DNA of 64,000 nt from Ferrimonas balearica (GCF_019802055.1 NZ_JAHVHW010000007.1:868001-932000), one strand, 5' to 3'. Counted from the first letter of the stretch, positions 41,158 through 51,015 are shown. Program-made: numbers and translations. The notes: generated by a model from the letters alone, not told the origin.

Positions 41158-41997
41158 ATGAAACGATGGGCGTGGATCCTGCTGCTATTGACCTTTCTCG
41201 GGGGCTGTTCGCCCCGCTTTGTCTACGGCTGGCTCGATTGGATCATTCCCTGGCAAGTCGACGACTACGTCACCCTGAGTTCGAGCCAGGAGGGGGCGCT
41301 CGATGCCATCATTCAGCGCCAGCTTCGCTGGCATCGCCACCATGAACTGCCGCTTTACCTCGAGCACCTCGAACGACTGCAGGCGGATGTCGCCGGGCCC
41401 CTCGACGAAGAGACCGTGCTGAGGCATATGAACGAAGCCTCGGAACACTGGTATCGCCTGTTTGCTCACCTTCTTCCCGATATTGTTGGTCTGATCCAAT
41501 CCTTCAGTGATAAGCAGGTGGAGGAGATCCTGGCGCAGATCAACCAGGAGAACGCTGAACTTCAGGAGAAGTATGGCGAACTGTCTCTGTCCAAAAGGGT
41601 TAAGCGAGCCAACAAGATGATGGAAAAGTCGATGCGGAAGTGGCTCGGCAAGCTCTCGCCGGCCCAGAAAGCCGTGATTGCCGACTACAACCTTAACCGC
41701 CACAACACTCTGGCGCTGTGGCTGGCGTATCGACAGGACTGGATTGATCATTTTGCGAAGGCGCTTCGGCAGCGTTCAGACCGCGAGCAACTGGAGCGGG
41801 AGTTAACGCTGCTGCTGGTGACCCCCGATGAGTTAAAAGGCCAGCAGTATCTGAGCCAAATCCAGGAAAACCGACGTCGGCTGGCCCGTGGGCTGATCAC
41901 CATCCATGCCGAGATGACGCCGAGGCAATCTCGCAAGTTGAATCGCGAACTGGATGATTTAAGGGAAGATCTCGAATATCTGATCCACCGGAATTAA
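41158..41997 (+). CDS. DUF6279-family lipoprotein
   Basis: The protein has 279 residues from ATG 41158; the open frame extends 27 residues further upstream without a signal. The lipobox is LLLLTFLGGCSP (Cys about 17). The mature protein is helical and basic (YLEHLERLQADV, EILAQINQENAELQEKYGEL, KRVKRANKMMEKSMRKWLGKL), matching the DUF6279 lipoproteins of Alteromonadales. Function unknown. It lies 68 nt after the kinase, perhaps cotranscribed. Confidence 0.75.
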   Translation: MKRWAWILLLLTFLGGCSPRFVYGWLDWIIPWQVDDYVTLSSSQEGALDAIIQRQLRWHRHHELPLYLEHLERLQADVAGPLDEETVLRHMNEASEHWYRLFAHLLPDIVGLIQSFSDKQVEEILAQINQENAELQEKYGELSLSKRVKRANKMMEKSMRKWLGKLSPAQKAVIADYNLNRHNTLALWLAYRQDWIDHFAKALRQRSDREQLERELTLLLVTPDELKGQQYLSQIQENRRRLARGLITIHAEMTPRQSRKLNRELDDLREDLEYLIHRN

Positions 41998-42069
41998 GCC
42001 ACACTATTGAAAGCAAAGGGCAGGGGAGGCGGTCCACTCCCTCGACAATTCCAAATCGGGAACTTCTCT

Positions 42070-42654
42070 ATGCAAAGCCTCACGCACCTATGGCAGCGTT
42101 TCTACGCCGCCACCACATCGTTGGAGGGTCTGGCCCCTCTGGCCATTCGGCTTTATCTTGCCCCCATTTTCATTCAGGCGGGCTGGAACAAGTTCAACCA
42201 TTTTTCCGATACTGCCGCCTGGTTTGGCAATCCCGATTGGGGACTGGGGCTGCCTATGCCAGAACTGATGGCAGCGCTGGCGGTGGGGGCTGAGTTGGTG
42301 GGGGGCGTGCTGTTGATCCTGGGGCTGTTGACCCGACTGACTACCTTGCCATTGATGGTCACCATGTTGGTGGCGGCCTTTGCGGTGCATTGGAAGAACG
42401 GTTGGCTTGCCATTGCTGACCCCAGCTCATGGCTGGCCAATGAACAGGTCATTGACTCGGCAGAGAAGTTGTCACGGGCCAAGGGGATACTGCAGGAGCA
42501 CGGCAACTACGAGTGGCTGACCAGCTCCGGTAACTTCGTGATACTGAATAACGGGATTGAGTTCGCGGTGACCTACTTTGTGATGCTGCTGGCGCTCTAT
42601 TTCCTTGGCGGTGGGCGCTACACCAGCCTGGATGACTACCTGTCACGGAAATAA
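42070..42654 (+). CDS. DoxX-family membrane protein (HvfX-like)
   Basis: The protein has 194 residues from ATG 42070 (GGGAA about 8 nt upstream). Four hydrophobic segments are spaced as in DoxX: LAIRLYLAPIFIQAGWNKF, MAALAVGAELVGGVLLILGLL, LPLMVTMLVAAFAVHW, and FAVTYFVMLLALYFLGGGRY. The long loop between the third and fourth (NGWLAI...GILQEHGNYEWLTSSGNF) is typical of HvfX, the DoxX-like partner of copper-binding RiPP maturation systems. No hvfA, hvfB or hvfC gene lies nearby, so the function here is open. The next gene starts 80 nt later. Confidence 0.72.
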   Translation: MQSLTHLWQRFYAATTSLEGLAPLAIRLYLAPIFIQAGWNKFNHFSDTAAWFGNPDWGLGLPMPELMAALAVGAELVGGVLLILGLLTRLTTLPLMVTMLVAAFAVHWKNGWLAIADPSSWLANEQVIDSAEKLSRAKGILQEHGNYEWLTSSGNFVILNNGIEFAVTYFVMLLALYFLGGGRYTSLDDYLSRK

Positions 42655-42734
42655 CCCCGCTGTTGCTCCGTTGATTTTCGCCGGTGGCTGGGTCAGCATG
42701 GCGGCCAGATAAGATAAGGATTACGAGGTAAACC

Positions 42735-43283
42735 ATGGACGCCAAAGCGCTATTGCTGAACCGCCACTCTCAGCCCAGACTGACCTACCCCGGCCCTACC
42801 GCGGAGCAATTGGATTTGATGCTGGCGGCGGGTGCCCGAGCGCCGGATCATGCCGGCCTGACCCCCTGGGAGTTTGTGGTGGCGGAGGGAGAGGGTCTAG
42901 AGCGGTTGGGAGAGATCTACTTTCAGGCGGCCAAAGCGGACGGCGCCGAAGGGGAAGCTCTGGCCCGAGCGCGTTTACTGCCGACCCGGGCACCGGTGGT
43001 TATTACGGTGATCGCGAAAGTGTCCGAGCACCCCAAGGTGCCAGCCATTGAACAACACCTGAGTGCGGGCTGTGCCGTAATGGCGATGCAGATGATGGCC
43101 TACAGCCTTGGTTTGGGCGGGATCTGGCGTACGGGCCCCTACGCCCGTCACCCCTTGGTGAGGGAAGCTCTGGGCGTTCAGGGCGACGATGAGATTGTGG
43201 GCTTTCTCTATATCGGGACTCCGCTCAAGCAGACGGAAGCGCGCTCCGCTCCGGCTCTGGAGGGACTGGTACGTCACCTCTGA
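42735..43283 (+). CDS. YdjA-like nitroreductase
   Basis: The protein has 182 residues. The N-terminus MDAKALLLNRHSQPRLTYPGP is the FMN-phosphate-binding RxS segment. GARAPDHAGLTPWEFVV, the central AMQMMAYSLGLGGIWRTGPYA and the C-terminal VGFLYIGTP fit the short YdjA subfamily of minimal nitroreductases, homodimers that use FMN and NAD(P)H. The substrate is not known. No terminator is visible. Confidence 0.9.
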   Translation: MDAKALLLNRHSQPRLTYPGPTAEQLDLMLAAGARAPDHAGLTPWEFVVAEGEGLERLGEIYFQAAKADGAEGEALARARLLPTRAPVVITVIAKVSEHPKVPAIEQHLSAGCAVMAMQMMAYSLGLGGIWRTGPYARHPLVREALGVQGDDEIVGFLYIGTPLKQTEARSAPALEGLVRHL

Positions 43284-43782
43284 GCGTCATCCACAGGCGC
43301 ATGCAGAGGGTGCGCTGAACGCGACTCCCATCCCTTAGCACCTGTGCAGCAAGCCAGGCCCTGAAATAGTGAGATTGCGTCACTGTTCGGGGTCTGCCTG
43401 ATTTCGCTGGCCGCGTTGCTCCAGGTTCGGCCGACCATCCACCCTCCCGTTGGCTCCATACCGGTATCGCCATTTATCGCTTGAGTTCACCCCGATAGGC
43501 TCGGCCTTCTCTGTACGGTGGGGGCCGGTTTGCGGGCACGAATTACCCAAGCAGGACCGTGGCCTCAAAGCCTACAGTCTGCCAACGGGTGTGCCGGTGC
43601 AGAGCTTAGTGGTACTGCCTTGAGGAGATTTACAAATCCCGCCATTAAATGTTTGCTTTGTAGTGAAATTACGCTGTTTTTCGATAACATAGCGGATCTG
43701 GCTACGAGGATTTTATCCCCGGGTCACTCGGACAAATGGATGGGCGTGTTCGCCTACACTGTATGAAAAGATCGAGGTTGAG
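43284..43782. other. 500-nt intergenic region without a recognised gene
   Basis: Open frames here on either strand lack a plausible ribosome-binding site or family. The last ~130 nt (43640-43770) are AT-rich and probably hold the promoter of the DUF748 gene, but no clear -35/-10 pair can be named. Nothing else is recognised. Confidence 0.4.
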
Positions 43783-46677
43783 GTGGCGGTGAAATTAGCA
43801 ACCTTGTGGCAACGGCGCCCGGTGCGCATCGGTGTATATGCCACAGCGGCATTCGCGGGCTATCTGGCGTTATTGGGGTGGGGCCTGCCAGCGCTTATTG
43901 AACGTCAGGCGCCCAAGTGGGTGTCGCAGGAGATGGCGGCCAACCTGAGCCTGGGTGAGGTGCGTTTCCACCCGTTGGAGTGGCGCTTGTCGGTGAGTGA
44001 CCTGCTGCTGACGGGAGAAGATGGTAAGCCGCTGACTGGGTTCTCCCAGTTTGAAGTGGATCTTGAACCCTGGCGATCACTGTTTAATCGGCACTGGCAA
44101 CTTCATCGCCTGACCCTGGCCGACCCCCTGCTCGAATACCGTCAGTTGGGAGCGGACAACAATTGGCAACAGGCGCTGGCCCCGCTGCTCAATGCACCCG
44201 CGGAACCTGAACCGGCGGGCAAACCCAAGTCCGGGTTGCCAAAATTGGCTATTGATTTCCTAGCCATTACCGGCGGTAAAGTGCGGTACGAGCAGGATCA
44301 AAGCCATGCAACGGAACTGACAGATCTCGCGTTGCAAGCGGAAGACTTCCACCTCTCCCGCGGTGATAACCGGGTTGCTTTGAGCCTGAGTGGGCCCGGC
44401 GGGGGCAAAGCGGATGTTGAACTGTCCGCCACGTTCGACCCGCTGGATGTGACGGTTGCTCTGGATCTGAAACACGCCGATCTCACCCGCTACTGGCCCT
44501 ATCTGGCCCAGGATTTCCGCTTTGATCTGGCTCGCGCCAAACTGGACGCCAACCTTCAGGCGCACGTGTCGCTGGCTCCGCAACTCCAGTTCACATTGTC
44601 TCAGAGTGACATCACCCTGCGCGGTCTTGATCTCACCGACAAGGACCGCAGCTTTATCGCCCTTCAGCAGGCCAGGCTGGCCCCCATCGACTTTGACCTG
44701 GCCAAGCAGACGGTCAAACTCGGTGCACTCGAACTCAACGGTTTGGATCTGAAAGCGAACCTCACTGAAGAGGGGATGGATCTGGCCACCTTGCTCACGC
44801 CCATCTCGGCGGAAAGTGACACACCCTCCGAAGGGGCGGCCGAGGGGAGTGCGCCCGCCTGGTCAGTGTCGCTGGACAGCGTGCTGCTGGAGGAGGGACT
44901 GCTGGAGTTTACCGACCAGACATTGGAGCAGGCGGCCACCTGGGTGGTGAATATTGCGCCCCTTAAGGTTGGCCCTCTGGGAACGGATCTGACTCGACCT
45001 TTAACCGTTGATCTTGATGCCCAGATCAATGAACAGGCTGTGGTGACGGTGGATGGGGACTGGCGATTGGACCAGTCCGCCGGTCAGTTTGACCTGGTGG
45101 TGGACGACTTTGACCTGCTCAGCACCATTCCATACTGGCAGCCGATGGTGGACTTGACCCTCGCCAGCGGCAGTTTCAGTACCCATGGTGCCGTCAAGGT
45201 GGCCCTGGGTGAGCCGCTCTCCCTCAGCTATGACGGAAGCGTGGATATTGCCCAGCTGGTTACCCAGGATACGGCGGCGGAACGCGACTTTGTGAAGTGG
45301 GGTCAGCTCAATATCAACCGGATTGAGTTTGACCTGGCCAACCGCCGTCTGGCAATCGATCAACTGGCGTTTGATGAGCCTTACGCGCGCGTCATTATCG
45401 ATGAGGATGGCTCCACCAACTTTGCCGGGCTGGTAGCCAGTGAAGAGGCGCCTGCCGGTGATGAGACAGGGGCTTCTGGTGACACTTCCGAGCCACAAGC
45501 GCCATTCGATATCACCATTGGCCGGGTGCTGTTCAGCAACGGCTCCGCTTTCTTTGCGGACAACACCCTGACGCCCAAGTTTGCCACCGGCATCGAGACC
45601 TTGACCGGGGAAATTGCTGGCTTGGATGCTCAGACCGACAGCCGCGCTACGGTCGATATCGAAGGACAGGTGGATCGTTATGCCCCCGTTTCCTTGAAGG
45701 GAACAGTACAGCCACTGGCGGCTGAGCCCTTTATGGACCTGGCTCTGAATTTCGACAATGTGGAACTCACTTCGCTTAACCCCTATTCGGGGACCTATGC
45801 GGGCTACTTTATCGATCAGGGCCAGTTGGACCTTTCCCTCAAATACGCACTTGAGAGCAATCAGCTCAAGGGTGAGAACCAGGTGGTGATCAGCCAACTG
45901 AAACTGGGGCAGCGCTCTGATTCCGATAAAGCCACCACGTTGCCGGTGGCATTGGCCGTCGCGCTGCTGCAAGACAGCAATGGCGTTATCGACTTGGGGC
46001 TGGAGGTTTCCGGCAACCTGGATGATCCGGAGTTTGCCATCGGCCCCCTGATCCTCAAAGCGCTGGGCAACGTGATTACCAAGATCGTGACCTCACCGTT
46101 TTCACTGCTCGGCAGTCTGCTGGGGGGAGAAGACCCGCCGGATCACGTTCAGTTTGCTGCGGGAGAAACGGTCATCAGTGACGACAGCCAGGCGCAACTG
46201 GCCCGTTTGGTGGAGGCACTTGCTCAGCGGCCCAGCCTAGTGCTCTCAGCCCAGGGGGCGGTGGATCCGGTTGCTGACAGCAAGGCGCTGGCCAAGGTTC
46301 GGGTGGACGCCCGGCTGATGCCGGAAGGCAGTGGCCTGACAGAACCGCCGGAATTGGTCCTGGCCGCAGCCTATGACGCGGTGAAGGGGATGGGACGTGC
46401 TCAGGCGGAAGAGGAGGCCCTTAAGGCCCGTCTGCCCGATCTGGACGAGGCGGAGCGTCAACGCCGCTGGAAGAAGGGGCTGTACGAGCAACTGCTTGAG
46501 GCGGAGCCCGTCGACGAGTTGGCATTGAAAACCCTGGCCTCGGAGCGCGGGGAAGCTGTGAAAGGGGCGCTGGTGGACGCCGGGTTGGATCCCAAGCGGG
46601 TATTTCTTAAAGAGAGCCGAATCAATCTGGATCAAAGCGGCGCCAAAGTCGTTCTGGAGCTTGACGCCGCCGGATAG
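43783..46677 (+). CDS. DUF748 (AsmA-like) membrane-anchored protein
   Basis: The protein has 964 residues from GTG 43783 (GAGGTTGAG just upstream). One N-terminal transmembrane helix (VRIGVYATAAFAGYLALLGW) precedes a long repetitive beta-rich periplasmic region with several DUF748 repeats, for example LALQAEDFHLSRGDNRVALS and ALNFDNVELTSLNPYSGTYAGYFIDQGQLDL. The last ~200 residues carry an OmpA-C-like/helical tail. DUF748 proteins belong to the AsmA-like group linked to lipid transport between membranes; the precise role is unknown. It is convergent with the UspE-like gene, the two stops being adjacent. Confidence 0.85.
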   Translation: MAVKLATLWQRRPVRIGVYATAAFAGYLALLGWGLPALIERQAPKWVSQEMAANLSLGEVRFHPLEWRLSVSDLLLTGEDGKPLTGFSQFEVDLEPWRSLFNRHWQLHRLTLADPLLEYRQLGADNNWQQALAPLLNAPAEPEPAGKPKSGLPKLAIDFLAITGGKVRYEQDQSHATELTDLALQAEDFHLSRGDNRVALSLSGPGGGKADVELSATFDPLDVTVALDLKHADLTRYWPYLAQDFRFDLARAKLDANLQAHVSLAPQLQFTLSQSDITLRGLDLTDKDRSFIALQQARLAPIDFDLAKQTVKLGALELNGLDLKANLTEEGMDLATLLTPISAESDTPSEGAAEGSAPAWSVSLDSVLLEEGLLEFTDQTLEQAATWVVNIAPLKVGPLGTDLTRPLTVDLDAQINEQAVVTVDGDWRLDQSAGQFDLVVDDFDLLSTIPYWQPMVDLTLASGSFSTHGAVKVALGEPLSLSYDGSVDIAQLVTQDTAAERDFVKWGQLNINRIEFDLANRRLAIDQLAFDEPYARVIIDEDGSTNFAGLVASEEAPAGDETGASGDTSEPQAPFDITIGRVLFSNGSAFFADNTLTPKFATGIETLTGEIAGLDAQTDSRATVDIEGQVDRYAPVSLKGTVQPLAAEPFMDLALNFDNVELTSLNPYSGTYAGYFIDQGQLDLSLKYALESNQLKGENQVVISQLKLGQRSDSDKATTLPVALAVALLQDSNGVIDLGLEVSGNLDDPEFAIGPLILKALGNVITKIVTSPFSLLGSLLGGEDPPDHVQFAAGETVISDDSQAQLARLVEALAQRPSLVLSAQGAVDPVADSKALAKVRVDARLMPEGSGLTEPPELVLAAAYDAVKGMGRAQAEEEALKARLPDLDEAERQRRWKKGLYEQLLEAEPVDELALKTLASERGEAVKGALVDAGLDPKRVFLKESRINLDQSGAKVVLELDAAG

Positions 46678-47499
46678 TTACTGGGTGTCTGCGGGCACCA
46701 CCAACAGGTGGCAGTGCAGGGTGCTGATTAGGCGCTCTGCATTGCTGCGCCAAAGCTGACTCAGCACGCCGCTCCGTTTGAAGTAGCCCATCACCAGGGT
46801 ATCCACCTTCAGCTTGCAGCTTTTGTCCCGAACCACCTGTCCGGTATCCCCCGGCTTGATGTGGATGTTGGCCGGGTCCACGCCTTCGGCTTCCAGCCAG
46901 GCACGGGCCTCTGCACAGTTTGCGGTGGCCGTCTTTTCAACCTCATGGGGACTGATCAGGTCCAACTCATGCAGAAAGCGTGAGAGATGAGGTGCATAAA
47001 CCACGTGGATTTCCGCCTCTTTGGCCTGGGCCAGCAGTTTGGCGTAGGCCATCACCTTCAGGTTCAGTTGTTGCACTGCGGCGTCACGGTGGTCCAGGTC
47101 CATGGCCACCAGAATCCGGGCCTGGGTGTTATGGGGTTTGGGGTTGAGCAGGTAGAGCGGGGCCTGGGTCGCTCTGAGCATGTGCCAATCCGTGGTGTGC
47201 TTTTGGCTGCGATGGTGCATCACCTTAAGGATAAGGTCGTAGCGAACCAGTTTTTGCATCGCTTCAACCACTTCACTGAGCCGCTCCCAGTTGTCACCCT
47301 GCAGGGTGACCTTGGGGATCTCACTCTGTTTCAGTTCCTCAATTTTTTCCTTTAGCGCTTCGACATCATGAGGCCGTTGATTGTGGTAAAGCAGGGTGAG
47401 ATTGGCTCGCCAGAGACGAGCGAGGGCCGCCGCTGGTTCAATGCTGTCGCCCAAACACTCAGGTGGGGGAGTGACTGCCAGGATCTCATCGACCTTCAT
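46678..47499 (-). CDS. UspE-like tandem universal stress protein
   Basis: The protein has 273 residues from ATG 47499 (GGAGG 8 nt upstream; an ATG 10 codons earlier has none). Two Usp-type halves are visible: the first ILAVTPPPECLGDSIEPAAALARLWRANLTLLYH, the second from RILVAMDLDHRDAAVQQLNLKVMAYAKLLA to HLLVVPADTQ. The ATP-binding G-x2-G-x9-G-S/T signature is not complete in either half, so the protein may not bind ATP. It is divergent from a P-type ATPase gene (128 nt between starts); the pairing suggests shared stress or ion-homeostasis control. Confidence 0.8.
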   Translation of the reverse strand: MKVDEILAVTPPPECLGDSIEPAAALARLWRANLTLLYHNQRPHDVEALKEKIEELKQSEIPKVTLQGDNWERLSEVVEAMQKLVRYDLILKVMHHRSQKHTTDWHMLRATQAPLYLLNPKPHNTQARILVAMDLDHRDAAVQQLNLKVMAYAKLLAQAKEAEIHVVYAPHLSRFLHELDLISPHEVEKTATANCAEARAWLEAEGVDPANIHIKPGDTGQVVRDKSCKLKVDTLVMGYFKRSGVLSQLWRSNAERLISTLHCHLLVVPADTQ

Positions 47500-47627
47500 G
47501 ATTTTTGCCTCCGTTTGCTGGCCTTTCACAAGGCTAAAACTCCTTATGTTTACTAACTTTATAGCAGCATACGGCGTGAACTGTTGCGGTGTTTGTATGC
47601 CGCTCTTACTTCACCGGCGGTTCGAAA

Positions 47628-50234
47628 ATGGTTCAAGGACTCTCAGAACAGCAAGCAAAGGTACTGCAGGCCCGCTTCGGCCCGAATCGATTACCTCAGG
47701 CAAAGGGAAAGTCACTGCTGCGTCTCTTAATGGGCCAGTTTGCGACCCCCTTTGTGTACGTATTGCTGGTTGCAGCGGCGGTCGCGTTTCTCCTGAATCA
47801 ACAACTCAACACCCTGTTTATTCTGCTTGTACTGGCGATCAACGCCCTGATAGGGACGCTGCAGGAGTACTCAGCGCAAAGGGCGGCCAGTGCACTTCAG
47901 AAAATGGTGCCTCGGCGAGTGCGGGTCTACCGGGATGGCATACTGCAGGAGCGTGATGCCGCCGAGCTGGTGCCGGGTGATCAGGTGGCGCTGGTCAGCG
48001 GTGACCGGATCAGTGCCGATATCCGCCTGACCCAGGCCAGTGGCCTGGAAGTGGATGAATCGGTGTTGACCGGCGAATCCCTATCGGTGGCCAAGCGGGT
48101 CAGCGAGCAGCCTGTTGAGGGGGCGATTACCGCCCGCAATGACTGCGTTTTTGCTGGGACCATGGTGCTGCATGGACGTGGTGAAGGCCGGGTGGAAGCG
48201 ACCGGTGAGCGCAGTGAGATTGGCCGTATTGCCACTGCGGTGAAAACCCAGCCAGAAGCCAAAGCGCCACTGCTGAAACGAATTGAACGCTTCACTCTGG
48301 TGGTGGCTGTCAGCGTGCTGGTGGTGATTGCGGCGCTGTTTCTGATTGTGTTGCTGCGTGGAGCGGATCTGGGCACCGTCTTCCTTTTGGGTATCGCCCT
48401 TGCGGTATCCGCGATTCCAGAAGGGTTGCCGGCGGCCATTACTGTCGCCCTGGCGATCGGAATGCGCCGAATGGCCCGGGTTAAGGTGATCGTACGGAAA
48501 CTGGTGGCCGTCGAAGCATTGGGCTCCTGCACCGTTATCTGCTCAGACAAAACCGGAACGCTGACGGTTAATGAGATGACCGTCAGACAGATCTGGTTAC
48601 CGGAAGGGAGCCGCATACCGGTCAGCGGAGAGGGGATGGCACGAGCGGGAAGAATCGATGCCCTGCCATCCCAGAAGCGCGAGGTTATGGCACTGGTGCA
48701 TGCGGGCCAACTCTGCAATGAGGCCACAGTAAAGGCGGACGACGGAAGCTGGACCGGGCAGGGGGATGGCGTTGACCTGGCGTTTCTGGTGCTTGCCGGG
48801 AAAGCGGGCCTGAAGCCGGAGGAAGGGATAGATCTGCCGATATTGTCCACTATCCCCTATGAACCAGAGCTGGCCTATGCCGCCGTGATGGTTGAGGAAC
48901 CCTCGGGGCCCAGAGTGTACCTGAAAGGGGCGTTGGAACGGGTTCTGCCCCTGTGTGATAGTGCGATGGGCACGGACTGGGCGCCAGAACGATTTAAGGT
49001 ACAACTGTCCGAACTCGCGGGGCTTGGCTATCGGGTGCTGGCGCTGGCAGATGGCGAGTGGCAGGGCGATCTCGACCCACAGAATCCTCCCTCAGGGCTA
49101 AGGTTTCTCGGCGCCGTCGCGATGGTGGACCCTTTACGCCACGACGCTATTGAGGCGGTGGCTCAGTGTAGGGAAGCCCAGATAGAGGTGGCGATGATTA
49201 CCGGCGATCACCCGGACACGGCCCGAGCGCTTTCTCTTGAGCTCGATCTGATAAGGGGCGAACAAACGGTGGTTACCGGCACTCAGCTAGCGGAAGCTGA
49301 GAAGGCTGGTCCGGAGGCGGTTTCGGAATTGGTGCGAAGCAGCCGTGTTTTTGCACGGATTGAACCGATGCAGAAACTGACCATCACTCGGGAGTTGATG
49401 GCCGAAGGGCACAATGTTGCCATGACGGGGGACGGAGTGAATGATGCGCCAGCGCTGCATGCCGCGCACGTGGGGATAGCCATGGGCAAACGTGGGACGG
49501 ATGTCGCCAGAGAGAACGCCGACCTTATCCTGACCGATGACCACTTCGCCTCGATTGTCGATGGTGTGAGAGAGGGGCGGATTGTTTACAGTAATATCCG
49601 AAAAGTGATCTACCTGCTTATCTCTACCGGTGCTGCTGAGATAGTCCTGTTTATCTTAAGTGTGCTGTTCGGTTTGCCCCTGCCCCTGCTGCCTCTGCAG
49701 ATCCTCTGGTTAAACCTGGTCACTAACGGTGTTCAGGATGTGGCACTGGCCTTTGAGCCTGCGGAGGGCGATGAACTGAACCAGCCGCCCCGGTCCCCCC
49801 GGGAGCGGATCTTTAATCCTCTTATGCTGGAGCGGGTGTTGACCTCGGCGCTCTACATGGGCGTGGTCAGCTTTGCGGTGTTTTACCATGCACTCGAGCT
49901 GGGCATCGCTGAGGATGCAGCAAGAAACCTGACGCTGCTGATGATGGTGCTGTTTGAGAACGTCCATGCACTGAACAGTCGCTCCGAGCGCCAATCACTC
50001 TGGCGCCTGCCATTCTTTGGTAACCCTCTGCTGCTAATGGGGATCCTTGTTGCCCAGGGGATTCATCTTGGCGCGATGTTTTGGCCTCCATTGGCGCAGA
50101 TACTGCAGATCAATCCGGTGACTTGGGGGCAGTGGGCAGAATTGCTGGCGCTGGCTACTACGCTACTGGTGGTTGATGAAGCGCATAAGTGGCTAAAGAG
50201 AAGACAGAAAATCAGAATCAGCCAGGTCGAATAA
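47628..50234 (+). CDS. P-type cation-transporting ATPase (P2/Ca2+-type)
   Basis: The protein has 868 residues from ATG 47628; an upstream ATG in frame at 47589 would add 13. Phosphorylation site D307 is in CSDKTGTL, with TGES at the actuator domain, MITGDHPDT and MTGDGVNDAPAL at the hinge. The membrane-4 motif IPEGLPAAITVALAIG is typical of P2-type pumps, and the M6 segment NLVTNGVQDVALAFEP replaces the NLVTDG of SERCA. Ion specificity cannot be fixed from this; Ca2+ or another cation is possible. It is divergent from the UspE-like gene. Confidence 0.9.
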   Translation: MVQGLSEQQAKVLQARFGPNRLPQAKGKSLLRLLMGQFATPFVYVLLVAAAVAFLLNQQLNTLFILLVLAINALIGTLQEYSAQRAASALQKMVPRRVRVYRDGILQERDAAELVPGDQVALVSGDRISADIRLTQASGLEVDESVLTGESLSVAKRVSEQPVEGAITARNDCVFAGTMVLHGRGEGRVEATGERSEIGRIATAVKTQPEAKAPLLKRIERFTLVVAVSVLVVIAALFLIVLLRGADLGTVFLLGIALAVSAIPEGLPAAITVALAIGMRRMARVKVIVRKLVAVEALGSCTVICSDKTGTLTVNEMTVRQIWLPEGSRIPVSGEGMARAGRIDALPSQKREVMALVHAGQLCNEATVKADDGSWTGQGDGVDLAFLVLAGKAGLKPEEGIDLPILSTIPYEPELAYAAVMVEEPSGPRVYLKGALERVLPLCDSAMGTDWAPERFKVQLSELAGLGYRVLALADGEWQGDLDPQNPPSGLRFLGAVAMVDPLRHDAIEAVAQCREAQIEVAMITGDHPDTARALSLELDLIRGEQTVVTGTQLAEAEKAGPEAVSELVRSSRVFARIEPMQKLTITRELMAEGHNVAMTGDGVNDAPALHAAHVGIAMGKRGTDVARENADLILTDDHFASIVDGVREGRIVYSNIRKVIYLLISTGAAEIVLFILSVLFGLPLPLLPLQILWLNLVTNGVQDVALAFEPAEGDELNQPPRSPRERIFNPLMLERVLTSALYMGVVSFAVFYHALELGIAEDAARNLTLLMMVLFENVHALNSRSERQSLWRLPFFGNPLLLMGILVAQGIHLGAMFWPPLAQILQINPVTWGQWAELLALATTLLVVDEAHKWLKRRQKIRISQVE

Positions 50235-50492
50235 TAGACGGAATGGCCATTTCACCATGACACGCCCAAAAGTGACTTTTCTTAAGCCAAAACGTCCAGT
50301 TCTTACAATGGCGTTACAACAAATGAATCTAAATTCTGATTCGGCCTGATAATCTCATTTAAGTGGTTCTGAATGGATATTTGTCTGGTTTTGTCGAATG
50401 TTTAGGCAGTTTTATGGCCGGCTCTAACGATGTAAACCAAGCGCCTTTTTCAGCCTCCCTAATTATTAGCAAGTTGGCATCTAAGATGAACT

Positions 50493-50528
50493 TTTACTCT
50501 AATTTGGGTGAATGTTTACTCTAATTTG
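50493..50528. repeat. 14-bp direct repeat, 22-bp period
   Basis: TTTACTCTAATTTG occurs at 50493-50506 and 50515-50528. The spacing equals two helical turns, as in tandem sites of OmpR-type winged-helix proteins. It lies 74 nt before the winged-helix gene at 50602. The rest of the 367-nt gap from 50235 is AT-rich and otherwise unassigned. Confidence 0.6.
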
Positions 50529-50601
50529 TCGCTCCGATTCATTGTCGACACTAGGCGCTTTATACGTCGAGACAGTCGCCCACCGACTCTGATGGTGCCT
50601 T

Positions 50602-51015
50602 ATGGATGAGATTCAGGATTTTGTGTGTGATACCGTGCATTGCGCACTGTGCAAAAGAGACGATAAAGACAGGGCGTTGGGGAAAGAGATCAGCTACCGA
50701 TTTTGCTCTGATGACGATGCCTTCAATCAAAGGGCACTATTACTGCTCCCCGGTAAGGATGAATATCTAAAATGCAGTAACTTTGTGGTGCGGGCATTAT
50801 GTATGTTCATCAGAAACTTAGGTGAGCCAGTAGCCAAAGAACAATTGGCAAAGTTTGTATGGGCAGGTCGAATGGTAGGAAATAATAGCCTGCCGGTACT
50901 CATTAACGATTTGCGTAAAGTGTTGAAGGGTTGTCGATATCGCATCGTAACGCTTCGGGGTGTCGGCTATATGATGGTTGAAGATGCCGTGGAGTCTGAC
51001 ACTAATGTTGATTGA
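50602..51015 (+). CDS. soluble OmpR/CadC-type winged-helix regulator
   Basis: The protein has 137 residues. The C-terminal ~90 residues form an OmpR-type winged helix (LKCSNFVVRALCMFIRNLGEPVAKEQLAKFVWAG, NSLPVLINDLRKVLKG, YRIVTLRGVGYMMVE). The N-terminal 50 residues contain Cys pairs (CDTVHCALC) that could bind metal or act as redox switch. There is no transmembrane helix or receiver domain. AT content of gene and upstream region is higher than around it, suggesting horizontal acquisition (weak). It may autoregulate through the direct repeats at 50493-50528. Confidence 0.7.
   Translation: MDEIQDFVCDTVHCALCKRDDKDRALGKEISYRFCSDDDAFNQRALLLLPGKDEYLKCSNFVVRALCMFIRNLGEPVAKEQLAKFVWAGRMVGNNSLPVLINDLRKVLKGCRYRIVTLRGVGYMMVEDAVESDTNVD

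Noticed and set aside
43284..43782. Short open frames in the 500-nt gap (for example 43518-43766)
   Set aside because: No ribosome-binding site, no family and atypical composition.
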